Positions 16,189 through 24,255 of a DNA stretch of 34,691 nt are shown here, one piece after another. This DNA comes from an uncultured Clostridia bacterium. Its GTDB lineage: Bacteria > Bacillota > Clostridia > Christensenellales > Aristaeellaceae. Position 1 is the first letter of the stretch; every line of letters begins with the position of its first letter. Made by a program: the position numbers and the translations under genes. The stretch covers positions 1-34,691 of the forward strand of contig CAMNLM010000015.1 in assembly GCA_946543085.1 (NCBI GenBank), in the 5' to 3' direction. The notes under the pieces were generated by a model. It ran no database searches and was not told where the DNA came from. It saw only the letters and a list, made by a program, of their open reading frames with translations.

Positions 16189-17103
16189 ATGATTGATCTG
16201 TGTACCCTGGGGACTGGCGGCAGCATACCGCTCCATACACGCGCGCTCGCGAGCCTCTATGTGCGCGTGCAGGGGCGGGCCTTTCTGCTGGACTGCGGCG
16301 AGGGCACCCAGATCCAGATCGGCAAGCTTGGCTGGGGCTTTCTGCGCATCGAGGCGCTGATCCTCACGCACTACCACGCGGATCACTGCAGCGGTGTGCC
16401 GGGATTCCTGCTGGCGCTGGCGAAGTCGGGGCGGACGGAACCCTTCGACATCTATGGGCCGCCTGGGCTGCGCCGCGTGATTGAGGGTTTGCGCGTCATC
16501 GCGCCTCAGCTGCCCTACCGCGTGGAGCTGCATGAGCTGCCGTTCGGGGAAGCGGCGTTTGACATCTGCGGGATGCGCGTGGCCTGCTTTGCCCTCGACC
16601 ACGGGATGCCGTGCCTGGGTTACCGATTTGACCTGCCGCGGCCCCCGAAGTTTGACGCGGAGAAGGCGCGGGAGCTGGACGTTCCGGTGACCTTCTGGGG
16701 AAGGCTCCAGCGCGGGGAAACGGTGGAGCTGGCGGATGGCCGCGTGATGCGTCCGGAGGACGTCATGGGGCCGCCGCGCAAAGGACTGAGCTTTGTCTAC
16801 GCGACGGACACACGCCCGGTGGAGGCCATCGCGAGGATGGGACAGGGCACGAACCTCATGTTCCTGGAGGGCATGTACGGCGAGGAAGAAAAGCTGCCAC
16901 AGGCCATCCAGAACCATCACATGCTTTTTCGTGAGAGCGCTGAGCTGGCCAGACAGGCGGGAACGGAAAAACTGATCCTGACGCATTTCTCCACCTCGCT
17001 GGAGGATCCGGAAACGTGCATCGGCAACGCGCGCGCTGTATTCCCGGAGACGTATTGCGCGTCCGATGGCATGACGATGGAGATCCGGTATGACGGACGA
17101 TAA
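16189..17103 (+). CDS. rnz: ribonuclease Z (tRNA 3'-endonuclease)
   Basis: A 304-residue metallo-beta-lactamase-fold protein of the ElaC/RNase Z type, which cuts 3' trailers from tRNA precursors. It starts MIDLCTLGTGGSIPLHTR, with LLDCGEGTQIQI and the metal motif LTHYHADHCSG (His61, His63, Asp65, His66). Further metal ligands are in FALDHGMPCLGYRF, YATDTRP and LTHFSTS. The typical core is HxHGDH; this protein has HYHADH, a small deviation. The segment DAEKARELDVP with GRLQRGETVE matches the RNase Z region after the first metal motifs. GGGAGG lies 9 bases before the ATG. It is a single gene with no obvious partner. Confidence 0.85.
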   Translation: MIDLCTLGTGGSIPLHTRALASLYVRVQGRAFLLDCGEGTQIQIGKLGWGFLRIEALILTHYHADHCSGVPGFLLALAKSGRTEPFDIYGPPGLRRVIEGLRVIAPQLPYRVELHELPFGEAAFDICGMRVACFALDHGMPCLGYRFDLPRPPKFDAEKARELDVPVTFWGRLQRGETVELADGRVMRPEDVMGPPRKGLSFVYATDTRPVEAIARMGQGTNLMFLEGMYGEEEKLPQAIQNHHMLFRESAELARQAGTEKLILTHFSTSLEDPETCIGNARAVFPETYCASDGMTMEIRYDGR

Positions 17104-17167
17104 ACGCCCCGTTTTGTAAAGGAAACATGTGAGCTGATCAGAGAAGACGGCAAAGGAGGAAAACTGA

Positions 17168-18043
17168 ATGCTGTATGGCGCGCTTGAGGCCGGCGGAACC
17201 AAGATGGTTCTCGGCTGCTACGATGAGAACGGTACCCTGCTCGACAGGACTGTGATGCCGACGGAGACCCCGGCCATCACCTTTCCGAAGATGCTCGACT
17301 ATTTCAAGGACAAAGGAATTGGCGCGCTGGGCATCGGCAGCTTTGGGCCGCTCTGCCTGAATCCCGGCGATCCGCACTTTGGCGCCATCGGCGCGACGCC
17401 GAAGCTGCCCTGGCGCGGCTTTGACCTGATGGGAGAATTCGCCCGCGGTCTCGGAGTCCCGGTCGCGCTCGATACGGACGTCAACGCGGCTGCGCTGGCC
17501 GAGGCCCAGCTCGGCGCAGCGAAGGGCCTTGGCAGCTGCCTGTATGTCACGATCGGCACGGGCGTCGGCGGCGGCGTCATTGTGGACGGCAAGCCGATCC
17601 ACGGCCTGATGCATCCGGAGCTCGGCCACATGCTGCTTGTGCCTGATCCGCGTGATCCGATGCCGCAGGGCGTCTGCCCCTATCACAAGGGCTGCCTGGA
17701 AGGTCTGGCCGCCGGCCCGAGCATGGAGAAGCGCTGGGGCCTCTCCGCCAAGGAGCTTCCCGACGATCACGTCGCCTGGGACATTGAGGCCAACTATCTG
17801 GCGCAGATGTGCTTCAACGCGATCCTCACGCTCTCGCCCGAAAAGATCATCCTCGGCGGCGGCGTGCTGCAGCGCAAGCACATCTTCCCGCTCATCCGCC
17901 GGAAGACCCTTTCCATGCTGAACGGCTACATTGAGTGCCTCGCGGATTCCGATCTCTCAGATTACATCGTCGAGCCGGGACTGGACACCGCGAGCGGCCT
18001 CACCGGGTCCTATCTGCTCGCCCGCCAAGCCGCAGACAACTGA
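17168..18043 (+). CDS. ROK-family fructokinase
   Basis: A 291-residue sugar kinase. The ATP/phosphate motif LEAGGTKMVLG opens the protein, and DVNAAALAEAQLGAAKGLGS and TIGTGVGGGVIVDG are classical ROK blocks. The zinc motif HPELGHMLLVPDP with GVCPYHKGCLEGLAAGPS marks the ScrK/GmuE-like fructokinase subgroup, which makes fructose 6-phosphate. AAAGGAGG sits 6 bases upstream of the ATG. The gene is followed by DUF3842 after 66 bases. Other ROK specificities (mannokinase, glucokinase) cannot be excluded, but the block PWRGFDLMGEF is typical of fructokinases. Confidence 0.88.
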   Translation: MLYGALEAGGTKMVLGCYDENGTLLDRTVMPTETPAITFPKMLDYFKDKGIGALGIGSFGPLCLNPGDPHFGAIGATPKLPWRGFDLMGEFARGLGVPVALDTDVNAAALAEAQLGAAKGLGSCLYVTIGTGVGGGVIVDGKPIHGLMHPELGHMLLVPDPRDPMPQGVCPYHKGCLEGLAAGPSMEKRWGLSAKELPDDHVAWDIEANYLAQMCFNAILTLSPEKIILGGGVLQRKHIFPLIRRKTLSMLNGYIECLADSDLSDYIVEPGLDTASGLTGSYLLARQAADN

Positions 18044-18109
18044 CAGAATCTGCAAACCGATCATCTGCGCCGGAAGGCCTGGACTGCTCCGGCCTGAAAA
18101 GGAGACATC

Positions 18110-18535
18110 ATGCGTATCGTGATCATGGATGCCCAGGGCGGCGGCCTGGGAAAGCTGCTCGTCGGCGGGCTGAAGCAGGCCCTGCCGGAACAGGAGATTG
18201 TCTGCGTAGGCACCAACGCGATGGCGACGGCGGCGATGCTGCGCGCCGGGGCGGACCGCGGCGCGACGGGTGAAAACGCGGTGAAGATCTGCGCGCGAGA
18301 TGCGGATATCATCGCCGGCCCGCTCGGCATGGTGCTCGCGGACGCCATGCTCGGCGAGGTGACGGAGGAGATGGCCAAGGCTGTCGGACAGTCGTCCGCG
18401 GCGCGCGTGCTGGTGCCCGTGGGGCGCTGCAACACGGTCGTCGCGGGTGTTCCGCGCCTCACCCTGCAGGAGGCAGCTGACGCGGCTGTGGCGCAGATCG
18501 TCCGGCTTGCCGGCGAGCAGAACGGACAGAGCTGA
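18110..18535 (+). CDS. DUF3842 family protein
   Basis: A 141-residue protein of uncharacterised family DUF3842, common in Clostridia. It starts with a nucleotide-binding-like strand-loop, MRIVIMDAQGGGLGKLLVGG, then VGTNAMATAAMLRAGAD and RGATGENAVKI, and ends with LVPVGRCNTVVAGVPR. The glycine-rich loop suggests dinucleotide or nucleotide binding, which is inference only. AAAAGGAG precedes the ATG. It lies between the fructokinase and lysA; the lysA promoter follows it. Confidence 0.85.
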   Translation: MRIVIMDAQGGGLGKLLVGGLKQALPEQEIVCVGTNAMATAAMLRAGADRGATGENAVKICARDADIIAGPLGMVLADAMLGEVTEEMAKAVGQSSAARVLVPVGRCNTVVAGVPRLTLQEAADAAVAQIVRLAGEQNGQS

Positions 18536-18570
18536 AAGAAAAGCAGGAAAAAAACAACACAATCCGCCCA

Positions 18571-18588
18571 ATCATGCTATCATGATTG
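18571..18588 (+). promoter_or_regulatory. putative lysA promoter with an overlapping palindrome
   Basis: TGCTATCAT provides an extended -10 (TATCAT at 18578-18583); the -35 region (CAACAC at 17 bases) is weak. The -10 is embedded in an inverted repeat, with arms AATCATG and CATGATT (about 18571-18588). The following ATTGTAAGTATA (18585-18596) is shared exactly with the leader at 2764-2775. Repressor binding at the palindrome is inference. Confidence 0.45.
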
Positions 18589-18617
18589 TAAGTATACAAA
18601 CAAAGGAGGAGATTCCG

Positions 18618-19877
18618 ATGCCAAACTTTGAACGTCCCGACGCGGTGTTTGAGGAAGCGGCAAGACGTTTCGCGACTCCTTTTCACCTCTATGACGAGAA
18701 AGGCATCCGCGCGCGTGCGCGTGCGCTGAAGGCGGCCTTTTCCTGGTGCGAGGACTTTGAGGAGTACTTCGCGGTGAAGGCGCTGCCCAATCCGGCCATC
18801 CTGCGCATCATGAAGGAGGAGGGTTGCGGCCTGGACTGCTCCAGCGAGACGGAGCTGATCCTGGCGAAAGCCTGCGGGTTCTCCGGGCGCGACATCATGT
18901 TCTCCGCCAACGCCATGCCGGACAGCGAGTTTGAGTTCGCCCGGGAGCTGGGCGCTTACGTCAACCTGGACGACATCAGCCACATCGACATCCTGCGGCG
19001 CCACGGGGGCATCCCGGAGACGGTTTGCTGCCGCTACAATCCCGGCGGCGATTTCAAAATCGGCACCTTCGTGATGGGCAATCCGGGGGAGGCCAAATAT
19101 GGCTTCACCTATCCCCAGCTGCAGGAAGGCTTGAAAAGCCTCAGAGAGCTTGGGGCCAAGCGCTTCGGTCTGCATGCCTTCCTCTCCAGCAATACGATCG
19201 ACAACGATTATTATCCAACCCTCGCACGCATCCTCTTTCAGGCAGGGAAAGCGCTTGCAGAGGAGACGGGGCTGGAGCTGGCGTTCATCAATCTCTCCGG
19301 CGGCGTGGGTATCCCTTACAAGCCGGAGGAAAACAAGCCGGATATCGCCTCCATCGGCGCGGCCGTGCATGCCGTCTATGACGAAGTCTTCCCGGAAGGC
19401 CGCGTTGCGATCAAGACGGAGCTTGGGCGCTGGATGACAGGGCCGAACGGCTGGCTGGTGACGCACGCGACCCACCACAAGGATACCTACAAGCACTATA
19501 TCGGCCTGGATGCCTGCGCGGCCAACCTGATGCGCCCCGCGATGTACGGCGCGTATCACCACATCACCGTGTGCGGGAAGGGCGACCTTCCCTGCGATCA
19601 TGTCTATGATGTGACAGGCTGCCTGTGTGAAAACAACGACAAGTTTGCCATTGACCGCGCGCTGCCGGAAATCGACGAGGGCGACCTTGTCGTGATTCAC
19701 GATACGGGCGCTCATGGCTACTCTATGGGCTATAATTACAACGGCCGCCTTCGCTCTGCGGAGGTGCTGCTCACGGCCACCGGAGATTATCGCCTGATCC
19801 GCCGGGCGGAAACTCCGCGCGATTACTTTGCAACCCTGGATATCGATGAAGCGGCTGAGGCCCTGGGTCTCAAATAA
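18618..19877 (+). CDS. lysA: diaminopimelate decarboxylase
   Basis: A 419-residue PLP enzyme of the alanine-racemase-like fold that decarboxylates meso-diaminopimelate to L-lysine, the last step of the pathway. EEYFAVKALPNPAILRI contains the cofactor lysine (Lys54). GCGLDCSSETELILA, NPGGDFKIGTFVMGNPGEAKYG and GCLCENNDKFA (active-site cysteine region) are family blocks, and ELGRWMTGPNGWLVTHATHHK is the substrate/PLP phosphate side. The frame is open far upstream, into DUF3842, but AAAGGAGG at 18602-18609 fixes the ATG at 18618. The other pathway genes (asd, dapA, dapB) lie 10 kb away. The Cas6e-like gene starts 41 bases after its stop. Confidence 0.94.
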   Translation: MPNFERPDAVFEEAARRFATPFHLYDEKGIRARARALKAAFSWCEDFEEYFAVKALPNPAILRIMKEEGCGLDCSSETELILAKACGFSGRDIMFSANAMPDSEFEFARELGAYVNLDDISHIDILRRHGGIPETVCCRYNPGGDFKIGTFVMGNPGEAKYGFTYPQLQEGLKSLRELGAKRFGLHAFLSSNTIDNDYYPTLARILFQAGKALAEETGLELAFINLSGGVGIPYKPEENKPDIASIGAAVHAVYDEVFPEGRVAIKTELGRWMTGPNGWLVTHATHHKDTYKHYIGLDACAANLMRPAMYGAYHHITVCGKGDLPCDHVYDVTGCLCENNDKFAIDRALPEIDEGDLVVIHDTGAHGYSMGYNYNGRLRSAEVLLTATGDYRLIRRAETPRDYFATLDIDEAAEALGLK

Positions 19878-19918
19878 GACAACCGCTGATCCGGGGCGTG
19901 AAAGTTCCGGAGGTGCCT

Positions 19919-20524
19919 ATGTTTCTCACACATATGGCGCTGGATATCAACCGGCGCGAAACCCAGGAACTCCTGAAGAGTCAGGCGCTGCTCTGCCTGA
20001 CCGTCCGCGCGGCTTTTGCGGGCGGCAACCTGGTGCCGCTCTTCCGTGTGGATCAGATCGGAAGCCGGCAGTGGCTGGTGATCCTTTCCCGCCTGCGTCC
20101 CAGCCTTTATGTCGCGCACGAACGCTACGGTTACCTTGGGGTGTTCCCGTCCTGGGAAACCTTCGACTATGACGATGTGATCGAGGACGCCACAGAAGGG
20201 AGCATCTGGCGCTTCGAGCTGAACGCAAGCCCGATGGGCCTGTGCCCGGTGGCGGACGAACGCTTGCTGGACGAAACCTGGCTGAACCGCTGGCTGCGGG
20301 AGAGCGCTGTGCCAAACGGTTTCGAGGTTCGCTCTCAGCATCTGATGGACCGCGGCTGGCTGGAAGTGGACGGAAAGTTCCTTCACTACGCGCGCTGGCG
20401 CGGGAGTCTGCGTGTGACGGACACGCAGATGTTTGAAGCTGTGTCAATGCGCGGTCTCGGTGTGGGACAGCCCTGGGGCGAGGGCCTGATGACCCTGAGC
20501 CGCACCTACGGCGTGGCGGAGTGA
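19919..20524 (+). CDS. solitary Cas6e (CasE)-like protein, probably lacking the catalytic histidine
   Basis: A 201-residue protein that reads like the Cas6e crRNA-processing RNase of type I-E CRISPR systems. MFLTHMALDINRRETQ matches the MYLSR-type N-terminal strand. LFRVDQIGSRQWLVILS with WRFELNASPMG fits the double RAMP-fold core, and GSLRVTDTQMFEAVSMRGLG leads into the C-terminal glycine-rich loop (GLGVGQPWGEGL, 179-190) that cradles the RNA. In typical members a YxxH or AYH motif a few residues before the conserved AF/SF carries the catalytic His (about residue 26); here the aligned stretch is ALLCLTVRAAFAG with Cys26. GGAGG lies 5 bases before the ATG. No other cas gene and no repeat array occurs in the window. 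It probably shares the lysA transcript and ends at the terminator at 20590. Alignment was by eye from memory. Confidence 0.72.
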   Translation: MFLTHMALDINRRETQELLKSQALLCLTVRAAFAGGNLVPLFRVDQIGSRQWLVILSRLRPSLYVAHERYGYLGVFPSWETFDYDDVIEDATEGSIWRFELNASPMGLCPVADERLLDETWLNRWLRESAVPNGFEVRSQHLMDRGWLEVDGKFLHYARWRGSLRVTDTQMFEAVSMRGLGVGQPWGEGLMTLSRTYGVAE

Positions 20525-20589
20525 ATGAGCCGCTCCGCCCGCAGGGGAGCCTGCGCTGATCAGCAGCCAACTGTAAAGAAACACTCAAA

Positions 20590-20613
20590 AAGGGGCCGGA
20601 GCGCCCCTTCTTT
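20590..20613 (+). terminator. intrinsic terminator after the Cas6e-like gene
   Basis: A perfect 7-bp stem, AAGGGGC (20590-20596) with GCCCCTT (20603-20609), around the loop CGGAGC, followed by CTTT. The T-tract is short. Confidence 0.7.
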
Positions 20614-20640
20614 GCTCCACAGAAAGGATGACGGATACCG

Positions 20641-21276
20641 ATGCTTCTGATGCTGGACGACCTTTACGAAACCGCGCCATGGGATGAACTGGACGCTGTG
20701 GTCTTCGATGTCGGCAATGTGCTGGTGCGCTTTGACCCCGACAAGATGCTGCATGAGTTTTTCCCCGGCCAGGAGGAGCTGCAGCAGCGGCTGATGCCCC
20801 GGGTCTACCGTACGCCTTACTGGATCATGCTGGATCACGGCATCATCACCTACGACGAGGCGCTCGATGCCATGACGGGACACGAGGGCGATCTTCGCGA
20901 GAGCATCCGGTATATCCTGCAGAACTGGCAGGATCTCAAGGAAACGGTGCCGGAGGGCATAGAGACCCTTCGCGCGGTGAAGGCGCACGGCAAGAAGGCT
21001 TACGTGCTCAGCAATTACCACACGGACGCCTTCGCCTACATCGAGAAAAAGTATGATTTCTTCTCCCTCTTCGACGGCAAGGTCGTCTCGGCGGAGATCG
21101 GCCTGCTGAAGCCTGACCCCGCCATTTACCGCCGTCTGACGGAGAAGTACGGCCTAAAGCCGACGCGCTCCGTCTTCATCGACGACACGCCGGTCAACGT
21201 GGAGGCCGCAATGACGCTGGGCTGGCAGGGCGTGTGTTACAACGAGCCGGGGAAGCTGAAGAGATTCTTTGCGTGA
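20641..21276 (+). CDS. HAD-superfamily phosphatase (YihX-like)
   Basis: A 211-residue haloacid-dehalogenase-fold hydrolase. Motif I is VVFDVGNVLVRFD (nucleophile Asp23), with Gly at +2 in place of the common Asp, as also seen in YihX-type sugar phosphatases. Motif II is VLSNYH, motif III LLKPDPAIYRRL and motif IV SVFIDDTPVNVEAA, ending with GWQGVCYN. The alpha-helical cap (residues ~30-110) is that of subclass I. The nearest known members dephosphorylate alpha-glucose 1-phosphate, which would fit beside malQ and glgP only loosely; the substrate is not proven. AAAGGA lies about 12 bases before the ATG, a long spacing. It is flanked by terminators on both sides, so it is probably monocistronic. 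Confidence 0.85.
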   Translation: MLLMLDDLYETAPWDELDAVVFDVGNVLVRFDPDKMLHEFFPGQEELQQRLMPRVYRTPYWIMLDHGIITYDEALDAMTGHEGDLRESIRYILQNWQDLKETVPEGIETLRAVKAHGKKAYVLSNYHTDAFAYIEKKYDFFSLFDGKVVSAEIGLLKPDPAIYRRLTEKYGLKPTRSVFIDDTPVNVEAAMTLGWQGVCYNEPGKLKRFFA

Positions 21277-21290
21277 CGCACACAAAACGA

Positions 21291-21330
21291 AAAAAGGGAC
21301 GCGGAGCTGATGACTCTCCGTGTCCCTTTT
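21291..21330. terminator. bidirectional terminator between convergent genes
   Basis: GGGACGCGGAG pairs with CTCCGTGTCCC (one G-U pair) around a 9-base loop. It is flanked by an A6 run on the left and TTTTGTTTGTTT on the right, so it can end the HAD gene on plus and the ATP-grasp operon on minus. Confidence 0.88.
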
Positions 21331-21463
21331 GTTTGTTTGCGGTGTTTGCGTGTCTGTAAGAAAGACTCACTGCCGGCAGGGGATTCCCTGCCGGCGGCAC
21401 TGGCAAATGATTTACAATCGCGCTGTGTCCATTCTTTTCTGCCGCTCCCGGAAAGCAGCCGGT

Positions 21464-22651
21464 TTACTCCCGCAGCGCGTCCGCGTAGAAAGCGTTCATC
21501 GCTTCCGCGGTGGGGAAGAGGCCGACAAACATCCGGTTGCCCATGGCGCCGGAGAGGGCGTCCGGGATGCGGCCGACCATGCGCAGCTGCGCGCCGTAGC
21601 GGGCAAGCAGGTCGTCGTCGCTGAGCTGGAAGTTCTTGCCGTCGCGGCGGCCGGCGAAGGCGCAGTAGTTGTGTTCTCCGCAGGGCTTGAGCGTCGTGTT
21701 GTAGGCGATCATGTCCGCCCAGATCTTGTAGACGTCGGTGCTGTTGGCGAAGTTCATCATATCCGGGGAGAAGCCGCCGCAGGGCCGCATGTTGACCTCC
21801 AGGGCCACCACGTCGCCTGCCTTGCCCATCGGCTGATCCTTGGTCAGGCGGAAGAACTCAAAGTGCACGAAGCGGCTTTTCACGCCGAAAGCCTTGACCG
21901 TGGCGCGGCCCGCCGCCCGGACGTCGTCCGCCAGGTTTTTGACGATATAGTAGATGGAATTATCGTTGTTGTTGACGATATCCATGATGGAATCGGGGGT
22001 CACATTGCCGGTCTCAAAGATCGGGTCGCCCTTGTTGTCGATGATCGCGTCGTAGCTGTTGACCTCGGCGGTCACGAACTCTTCCATGATGTAGGAGACG
22101 GACGGATCCTTCTCCGCGAGGAAGGCGCTCAGCTCGCCGTCGTCGTCCAGCTTGTAGGTGTGGGACGCGCCGACACCATTGTCAGGCTTGACGATGACCG
22201 GATAGCCGACTTCCGCGATGAAGGCCTTGCAGCCGTCAAAATTGTCCACCATGTGATAGCGGGCGGTGCGGATGCCCGCCTGCTGGTAATAGGGCTTCAT
22301 GCCGCTCTTGAACTTGATGCGCCCAAGGTCGCTCACCTGCCAGCCGCTGGTGATGTGGAAGTCGGTGCGCAGCATGGCGTCGCGCTCCAGCCAGTATTCG
22401 TTGTTGCTCTCCAGCCAGTCGATCCGGCCGTACTTGCTGATGAAGAAGGCGACGGCGCGGTAGACCTCGTCATAGTTTTCCAGCGAGGAGACCTTGTAGT
22501 ACTCGTGCAGGGCTTCTCTGAGCTCTGGAATCAGCTCGTCGTAGGGCTGGTCGCCGATGCCCAGCACGCGCAGGCCGTTGTTATGCAGTTCCCGGCAGAA
22601 CTGCCAGTAGTTTGTGGGAAAATTGGGGGAGATGAAGATAAAGTTCTGCAC
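21464..22651 (-). CDS. ATP-grasp domain protein (carboxylate-amine ligase type)
   Basis: A 395-residue ATP-grasp enzyme. The N-terminal part (FIFISPNFPTNYWQFC, LRVLGIGDQPYDELIPEL) is a preATP-grasp Rossmann-like domain. The ATP-grasp core has VIVKPDNGVGASHTYKL (Lys155 binds ATP), YIMEEFVTAEVNSYDAIID and the metal-binding ALEVNMRPCGGFSPDMMNFA. Such enzymes join a carboxylate to an amine or similar nucleophile through an acyl phosphate. The partner substrates are unknown. The GTG at 22651 is chosen as start because AGAGAGG lies 9 bases upstream; an in-frame ATG at 22672 lacks a good site. It is last in a three-gene minus-strand operon behind two esterases, 68 bases after the second. Confidence 0.85.
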   Translation of the reverse strand: MQNFIFISPNFPTNYWQFCRELHNNGLRVLGIGDQPYDELIPELREALHEYYKVSSLENYDEVYRAVAFFISKYGRIDWLESNNEYWLERDAMLRTDFHITSGWQVSDLGRIKFKSGMKPYYQQAGIRTARYHMVDNFDGCKAFIAEVGYPVIVKPDNGVGASHTYKLDDDGELSAFLAEKDPSVSYIMEEFVTAEVNSYDAIIDNKGDPIFETGNVTPDSIMDIVNNNDNSIYYIVKNLADDVRAAGRATVKAFGVKSRFVHFEFFRLTKDQPMGKAGDVVALEVNMRPCGGFSPDMMNFANSTDVYKIWADMIAYNTTLKPCGEHNYCAFAGRRDGKNFQLSDDDLLARYGAQLRMVGRIPDALSGAMGNRMFVGLFPTAEAMNAFYADALRE

Positions 22652-22719
22652 AGCGGATTTCCTCTCTTTCACTGATTTCTTATCCGTAATCTGTTATCTG
22701 TGATTCAGGAAAGCGCGCC

Positions 22720-23475
22720 TCAGCCTTCCAGCAGATGCGGCAGATGGTAGACGCACTGCTTGAACCACCAGTCCCAGTCGTGGGCGCTGTCCGAACCCCA
22801 GATGTCAAACCAGACATGGATGTCCTTGGCGGCGCAGATGTCGCGCAGCTGGAAGGTGGTCTCCGGAATCTCCCAGGGACCGGTGCCGACCACGATGATG
22901 CCCTTGTGGCGGTTGTACTGCTCGATGAACGGGTGGCCATTCGGCATGCCGCCCAGGGCGTCCACCGGGCTGTTCATGTAGACCAGATCATCCATGTAAT
23001 CGCCGAAGCCGTAGGAGGCGGTGTAGATGCCGCTGAGCGCGAGCATGCCGTCGAACAGGTCCGGGAAGCGGAAGAAGAGGTTGGCCGCGTGGATGGCGCC
23101 GAGGGACGCACCGTAAACCGCGAGCCCCGGGTAGCCTGTCCAGCCGTTTCGCTGGTTCACCATGTCCCGGGCGAAGGGGACGATCTCCTGGGTGATGAAG
23201 GCAATCCACTGCTCGTAGCGCTCGATGCGCCAGCGCGGGTCCGCGCTCGTATTGCTCCAGGTCTCCTTGTCGATCGTATCGATGGAGAAGACCATGCACT
23301 GGCCGCTCTCGATCCAGGGAGCCCAGCAGTCCGCCATGCCGAAGTTCTCAAAGTCGTAAAAACGGCCGTCCTGGCAGGGAATGAAGAGAATGGGTTTCCC
23401 CGCGTGGCCGTAGACCTTCAGCTCCATGTCCTGGCCCATGGCAGGGCTGTATTCCTTGAAATACTGTGTTTCCAT
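22720..23475 (-). CDS. alpha/beta-hydrolase esterase (COG4947-like)
   Basis: A ~251-residue cytoplasmic alpha/beta hydrolase. LAVYGASLGAIHAANLFFRF carries the nucleophile elbow G-A-S-L-G (Ser124), and GSDSAHDWDWWFKQ carries the probable catalytic His (231). The start METQYFKEYSPAMGQDMELK and KPILFIPCQDGRFYDFENFG are typical of a group annotated as putative esterases. TAAGGAG lies 8 bases before the ATG at 23475; the ATG at 23481 would leave only 2 bases. Its ribosome-binding site overlaps the stop of the preceding esterase gene, so the two are tightly coupled. The substrate is unknown. Confidence 0.83.
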   Translation of the reverse strand: METQYFKEYSPAMGQDMELKVYGHAGKPILFIPCQDGRFYDFENFGMADCWAPWIESGQCMVFSIDTIDKETWSNTSADPRWRIERYEQWIAFITQEIVPFARDMVNQRNGWTGYPGLAVYGASLGAIHAANLFFRFPDLFDGMLALSGIYTASYGFGDYMDDLVYMNSPVDALGGMPNGHPFIEQYNRHKGIIVVGTGPWEIPETTFQLRDICAAKDIHVWFDIWGSDSAHDWDWWFKQCVYHLPHLLEG

Positions 23476-23487
23476 ATGCATCGCTCC

Positions 23488-24255
23488 TTATTCGCGCTCG
23501 TAGAGCAGGGTTTGCATCAGGAAGGGAATCTGCTCCTCCCAGCAAGCCTCGCAGTGGTCGCCATTCGGGACAATGCGGCTGTTGAGCCACACACCCTTTT
23601 TCATCAGCGCCTTCGCCACCCGCATATAGCGGTTGAGCATATCGCCGTGATTGTCCAGCTCGCGCGATCCGTAGTCCATATAGAGCACGGTTCCTGGCGC
23701 GAAGTCGGTGCGGTAGATGAGATCTCTCAGCCTGTCGGTATCGACCCAGACGCTCGGCGACAGCGCCGCGCCGCGGCTGAAGGTATCGTTGTAGGCGGAG
23801 ACCGCGTAGATCGTCATCAGCCCGCCCATGGAGCTGCCGGCGATGAAGGTGGCCTCCCGGTCCGGGATGGTGGGATAATGCTCGTCGATCATCGGCTTCA
23901 GGGAATAGGCGAGCCAGTTCATAAACAGCCGCCCGCGCCCCCGCACGTCGCCGAAGGTGTCGTCATGGAAGGAGAAAGGAGAGTACTCGCTCAGGCGGCC
24001 GTTGTTCCTGCGGTGATTGCAGTCGACGGCGACGATGATCATGGGCGTCTGCGTCTCGTCCATGTATTCCTTCATGCCCCAGCTTTTGCCGTAGGTCGCG
24101 TCCTCGTCAAAGAAGACGTTGTGGCCGTCGAACATGTACAGCACGGGAAAGCGGGCGTCCGGATCCTCTTCGCAGGCATCGGGAAGATATACGTAAACCT
24201 TCCGACCTTTCCGGCCGGTCAGCCGGGGGATGGGGGTGTACCAGGTTTCAACCAT
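23488..24255 (-). CDS. alpha/beta-hydrolase esterase (Fes/esterase D-like)
   Basis: A 255-residue hydrolase of the esterase D / enterochelin-esterase-like group. RKVYVYLPDACEEDPDARFP and VLYMFDGHNVFFDEDATYG form the N-terminal part, FIAGSSMGGLMTIYA the nucleophile elbow (Ser142), and PNGDHCEACWEEQIP the likely catalytic His (234). It has no signal peptide, so it acts in the cytoplasm. First gene of the minus-strand operon, behind an extended -10 promoter; GAGAAGG precedes the start. It is a distant relative of the next gene, not a recent duplicate. Release of an acyl or peptidyl product made by the operon's ATP-grasp enzyme is one hypothesis. Confidence 0.83.
   Translation of the reverse strand: MVETWYTPIPRLTGRKGRKVYVYLPDACEEDPDARFPVLYMFDGHNVFFDEDATYGKSWGMKEYMDETQTPMIIVAVDCNHRRNNGRLSEYSPFSFHDDTFGDVRGRGRLFMNWLAYSLKPMIDEHYPTIPDREATFIAGSSMGGLMTIYAVSAYNDTFSRGAALSPSVWVDTDRLRDLIYRTDFAPGTVLYMDYGSRELDNHGDMLNRYMRVAKALMKKGVWLNSRIVPNGDHCEACWEEQIPFLMQTLLYERE

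Noticed and set aside
18000-21400. A CRISPR array accompanying the Cas6e-like gene
   Set aside because: No regularly spaced repeats of about 28-37 bases were found near it or elsewhere in the window.
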